From positions 1-10,511 of the forward strand of contig RXOD01006381.1 in NCBI GenBank assembly GCA_005223375.1: DNA of 10,511 nt. The letters run 5' to 3'. The notes beneath the pieces are model-generated. The model had not been told where the DNA came from. It saw only the letters and a list, made by a program, of their open reading frames with translations, and did no database searches. Below are positions 7,001 through 10,511 of this stretch, one piece after another. Both the position numbers and the translations under genes were made by a program. The DNA comes from Amoebophrya sp. AT5.2 (Eukaryota; Sar; Dinophyceae; Syndiniales; Amoebophryaceae). How positions within the stretch are numbered: the stretch's first letter is position 1; every line of letters starts with the position of its first letter.

Positions 7001-10000
7001 TCATTTCCCGTTCGCCTGTGGCGCTGTCGTTGCGTGTCCGTTCGTGCCCGCGCCACCTCCGTCGGAAGACGCTGTTGGCTCTTTCTTGACCTTTACCGCG
7101 GGCTTTCCACCCGGCCCGGGAGCGCCTGCTCGGTTTACTGTTGAGTAGTCAAGCCCGATGTCTTCGTAATACCCCTGCCCGCGGACGCCCAGTTTGAACA
7201 CGTACCCCTCCTTCTTGCCGGCCCATACGTCGCTGGCTATGAACGGTGTCTCAAACGTGTACCGCCTCTCCTCGCGCTCGATTTCCTCCTGCCGCCGCTG
7301 CTCCTGCTTCTTTTTAGTTGCCTCGCGCGCGATCTCGCGGCTCTTGCCCTCCAGAAGTAGCTTGATTTCGGGCTCCAGTTCGGTTTGGGGCCAGTGCTTG
7401 CCCCAAATTATCTTCACGTACTCCCGCAGCTTCTCCGGAGTCTTCAGCCGCCAATTCGACACCTTCTTCGCGATTCCCGGCCAATGCAACCTTTCATCGA
7501 GGATTCGACGAGTGATCATTGAATGACGTACGCTAATCAGACAGGAGGCCATGAACCAGCGAAGTATTTTTTTAAGTTTTGCCGATAAATATTAACTCCG
7601 AAACAAATGGAATTGGAAAAACGAATCAAAACTTCAAATCCAAAGAGCTCACCCCTTGTTCGGGTCTGCGTCGGCGCACTTGGCGATGATTTCTCTTTGT
7701 TCGTGCAGCGAGCCGTTCGCGAGTTCGAAGGCCAGCGCCATGCCCCATGCGTCCCCGTTCTTCGGGGCCAGCGTTATGGCGCGCTGCAGCCACTTGCGCG
7801 CTTTCGGAATCTTACGGTCGTCCCAGAAAAACTCCGCGGCCGCCATCTGCACATACGCATCATTCTCGCAGTGCTTGAAGGCGTCCACCGACTTGGCGTG
7901 TTTCGCGTTCTTCGGCTCCAGCCCGATCGCCTTCGCCCACAGGATACCGCTATTCGGACATTCCTGGATACCTGCAGAATGTTGGGGTGGGGTCGCTTCA
8001 CGCCGAGATCGATTCGATACTTGAGCCAGTTGTAAAGATCTTTATTCCGTAGCAGTGAATCTGAACAAAATTTGAAAAAAATTGCTGAGTCACAACCGTC
8101 GTATCCAACGGCCGCCCCGACCGGATCCAGTAAACGACCAGGTTGCACAAGAATTCAGTGGAGACGAGAACTACACCCAGCATGATTGAATCAGTACCTT
8201 TGTTTATGGTATGGTGCGCCATTTTTTCGTTTCCGTCGAGTTGTTCCACCATCACGCCCCAGTACCAGAGCAGTTCGCTCTTCGGGTTTCGCAGCCGCGC
8301 CTTCTCCAGGATGGCCCGTGCCTTGGCGTACTTTTTCTGTCGGAGTTCGCTGTCCATGCAGCAGATCCAGAGATCCACGCTCTTCGGGCACTCCGCGCAG
8401 CCCTTCTCGAACATCTCCGTCGCCAGTTCGTCGCAGTCTGACGAGCTTTTGTGGGGGTCCTCCTGAATTAGTTGGCCGGCGATCATCCATAGCTTGCTCG
8501 CCTTCGGATGCCGCTTCAGCGCCATCCGACACAGGTCCTTCGCCTGCGTGTACTGCCCAGCCTCGCGCTCCAGCTGGACCGACTGCTGCCAAACCTTTGC
8601 GGACTCCACGCCGCTGCGCGCGCGCTGGAGAATCAGCCGGGCGCGCTGGATCTCGTTCGACTCGGACTCGAGCTTGGCGGCAGCAAGCGCGATGGACTCG
8701 CTGCCCTTCATGTGCTTGTCGGCGTCGTGAAGCACCTACGGAGTTCATTTCAATCTATAAGGCCAAAAGTAAGATGATGAATTTCGCAAGAATACGAAGC
8801 CACAGGAGGTGCACATCAAGTTGCTGTTTGAGTAGCGGTGTTGTCGCGATGGGTTGGAGTATTCCGACGCGGCTCCGCCCTCACCAAGAACAGTAGCAGT
8901 AGGAAACAGAAGCTGTAAGTACCCTTCTCGCGCCGTTGATGTCTCCTCCCAGCCACTTTTGTTTTGCTCTCATGAGCCAGAGCACTTCTGCTCCTGGGCA
9001 CCATTCGCACCCGCGCGCCAGCACCGCGTCTAGGCTTTCCCTGCTTCCGTGTTTTGCCTCCATGTCCCCGTACCTCCTCCAGATTCCCTTTTTCGTCGGC
9101 AGCAGCTTCACGGCGGCTTCCCACACTGCTTTCGCCGTTTGTATGCTCCCCCGGCTTTCCAGTGCTTCGGCGTCCTGGATCCAGATTTTTTTGATTCCTT
9201 TTTGATCGTGCTCCTGCATCCGCTCCACGCCCAGCGTGATGGTCGCGTTCACGATGGCTGCGCACGTTTTCGGGTAGTTGGACTTTTCCGCCTCCTCCGC
9301 GTGCTTCAGCCAGGTGTCGCGGTCCATGGACACCCCGTTCGCTTTCAACGACTCGATCGCCCGCGGGAACAGCTTGTCCACGTCCACGCCGCCCATCTTC
9401 GCGCCCCGTTCCTGCAGCCGGGCCGCGTTCACCCAGATGAGTAGGGAGGTCGGGATCTTCTTCCGCGCCTCGTTCAGGACGGTTTGGGCCTCCTTGAAGG
9501 GACAGAGCTTCGCGAGCGCCAGCCACATGTCCACCGAGTTGGGCACGCACTGGACGGCGCGAAGGAGGAGAATCTTGGCATTCTCCGTGTCCTCCAGCGC
9601 GATGGCCTCCTTCCACAGTTTCTCCGAGTTGGGAATAAACTCCAGCGCCTTGCGCAAAACCTTGCTCTTGCGCTCGCGCTCCTGCTCCAGGTTCGCAGCC
9701 TCCAGCCACAAACGCACACTGTGCTGGTTCTGTTTCACGCCTGGAATTTTTCAAATGATTCGGTAGCGATCATACATGATCTTGCTGTTGCTTCCGATTG
9801 CGTCTAGTATCGATTCGTAGTTTGTTAAGCTGCTGTCGCTGTGCATATGATGACGGTACTGCACTGCTACAGCTGCGCTTCTTCGTTATTTTTCAATCAG
9901 GATCAGAAATCCAGAATTCATTTGATCTCGCTGTTCCAAACATGATGTGGAATGTACCTTGCGCAATGACGCTTTTGGCGGCGTCCCGAGAGGTTTTGAG

Positions 10001-10511
10001 CTCCAGCCGCGCCGCCTCGAGCCAGACATCCTCCTCGTGCGGACAGTTTTTCACGCCTTGTACGATCATTTCGCGGGCGGCCACGTCCCGCCCCGCTATC
10101 TCCTCCACGCGCGCAGCCGCAATCCACCCAGGCGCGTGCTTCGGGTTGCTCTGCGTCACGCTGGACATCAGGCTCCGCGTCTGTTGATGTTCGTAATATG
10201 TCGTCGCAAGGCCAACAACGCCAAGAACACCCTCACCGCCCATTCTTCTTGATTCAAAAGTGTCTTCTACATTGTTTCTTTGCATTTTATCATGCATGGT
10301 AAAAAAAGTCTACTAACTTACCTTGTTGATGTCGCTGATGTCGACTCCCTGGCCTGGGTTTCTGGCTTGCAGGTCGGTGAGGAAGCCGCCGACGTCTGTG
10401 CGCGCGACGTTGCTCACCTTGCCCTCCATATCCGCGAGTTTGAGCATGAGGCCCTGCCCCTTCGCGGCCGCGAAGTCGTTGATGGAGGAGCGGTAGCCGC
10501 TGCTGTGTCCC
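7001..10511 (-). CDS. PRPF6: Pre-mRNA-processing factor 6 (Prp6), C-terminal 858 residues, six exons, N-terminus off-window
   Basis: Exons (minus): 10511-10322, 10180-9958, 9740-8923, 8735-8198, 7971-7653 and 7490-7001; all junctions keep frame. Prp6 is the HAT/TPR-repeat scaffold joining U5 to U4/U6 in the tri-snRNP. The visible part starts before the first HAT repeat (GFLTDLQARNPGQGVDISDI, matching the family GYLTDL...DINDI region). It continues with regular repeats: HAPGWIAAARVEE, EEDVWLEAARLE, NSVDMWLALAKL, EVLWLMRAKQKWLGGD, AKVWQQSVQLERE, SVDLWICCMDSE, ECPNSGILWAKAIGLE and NDAYVQMAAAEFFW. The final repeat ends at about KHWP in exon 6, where human PRPF6 also nearly stops. A lineage-type extension of about 128 residues follows: a charged coiled coil (KSREIAREATKKKQEQRRQE), a Gly/Tyr patch (EGYVFKLGVRGQGYYED) and a disordered Gly/Pro/Ala tail. 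The stop is TGA at 7003-7001. The N-terminal PRP1_N domain lies beyond the right edge. Confidence 0.96.
7491..7652 (-). other. Prp6 intron e (162 nt, GT-AG, phase 2)
   Basis: The donor is AACAAGGG|GTGAGC and the acceptor GATGAAAG|GTTG. Splicing gives ADPNKG-LHWPGIAKKVSNW, which aligns without gaps to the last repeat of human PRPF6. An imperfect subterminal inverted repeat (GGATTTGA near the donor, GGATTCGA on the other strand near the acceptor) lies 10-11 bases from each end. Confidence 0.88.
7972..8197 (-). other. Prp6 intron d (226 nt, GT-AG, phase 1)
   Basis: The donor is AACAAAG|GTACTG and the acceptor ATTCTGCAG|GT. The joined protein reads HHTINK-G-IQECPNSGILW, and QECPNSGILW is also found in human PRPF6, which supports the junction. 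AGGTA is shared by both junctions. A T-rich run lies in the middle (about 8067-8083). Confidence 0.92.
8736..8922 (-). other. Prp6 intron c (187 nt, GT-AG, phase 0)
   Basis: The donor is AGAAGG|GTACTT and the acceptor CTCCGTAG|GTGCTT. Splicing gives GDINGARR-VLHDADKHMKGS in frame, continuing the HAT repeat. GGTACTT at the donor and GGTGCTT at the acceptor form a 7-base repeat with one mismatch. Confidence 0.88.
9741..9957 (-). other. Prp6 intron b (217 nt, GT-AG, phase 1)
   Basis: The donor is GCAAG|GTACAT and the acceptor AATTCCAG|GC. Splicing yields SVIAQ-G-VKQNQHSVRLW, matching the family. Inside are a short inverted repeat near both ends (TCAAATGAATTC at 9925-9914 minus against TCAAATGATTC at 9751-9761 plus) and a hairpin GATCATACATGATC (9768-9781). 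Confidence 0.9.
10181..10321 (-). other. Prp6 intron a (141 nt, GT-AG, phase 0)
   Basis: The donor is AACAAG|GTAAGT and the acceptor ATCAACAG|ACG. Splicing joins the DISDINK segment to TRSLMSSV, which matches Prp6 relatives. The exon end (ACATCAACA followed by AG) is nearly repeated at the intron's 3' end (ACATCAACA followed by G), a 9-base direct repeat. A poly-T run lies near the 5' end. Confidence 0.9.

Noticed and set aside
6708..7004. 98-codon minus-strand frame starting on the ATGA that overlaps the Prp6 stop
   Set aside because: Stop-start overlap suggests a bacterial-style operon, but this is an intron-rich eukaryotic locus, the product is not recognisable and the composition is that of a spacer.
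8018..8028. TGGCTCAAG (minus strand) inside Prp6 intron d, equal to the last nine bases of the dinoflagellate spliced leader
   Set aside because: The remaining leader bases (CCGTAGCCATTTT) are absent and no GT follows. A 9-base match can occur by chance.

Overview
The window looks like nuclear DNA of a compact protist genome. It holds three protein genes, all on the minus strand. Two of them are interrupted by introns, and homologous protein sequence resumes in the correct frame across every junction. Spacers are only about 0.5-1.1 kb. Exons are GC-rich, while introns and spacers are clearly more AT-rich. One intron has non-canonical ends, a 5-bp direct repeat and long terminal inverted repeats. 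That intron type, together with same-strand gene order, fits a dinoflagellate-lineage alveolate, most like the parasitic syndinian Amoebophrya, where invasive introner introns are known. The species call is an inference and no ribosomal or organellar marker is present.

Layout from left to right: 1-473 has no supported gene and is probably downstream untranslated or intergenic sequence. 474-3125 (minus) is a two-exon, 12-helix major facilitator superfamily transporter of about 719 residues, split by a 492-nt transposon-like intron. 3126-3645 is a spacer. 3646-5940 (minus) is a single-exon MINDY-1/2 (FAM63) family deubiquitinase of 764 residues, with a C-terminal ubiquitin-interacting helix and a CaaX prenylation box. 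5941-7000 is a spacer without a supported gene. 7001 to the right edge (minus) is the C-terminal 858 residues of the spliceosomal protein Prp6/PRPF6 in six exons, with five introns of 141-226 nt. Its N-terminal part lies beyond the window.

The genes do not form a pathway: one is a membrane transporter, one edits ubiquitin chains and one is a U4/U6.U5 tri-snRNP scaffold. The most notable item is the introner in the transporter gene. Splicing it out restores what looks like the exact pre-insertion codon sequence. In the same window the Prp6 gene uses ordinary GT-AG introns, some of which also carry short direct or inverted repeats near their ends.
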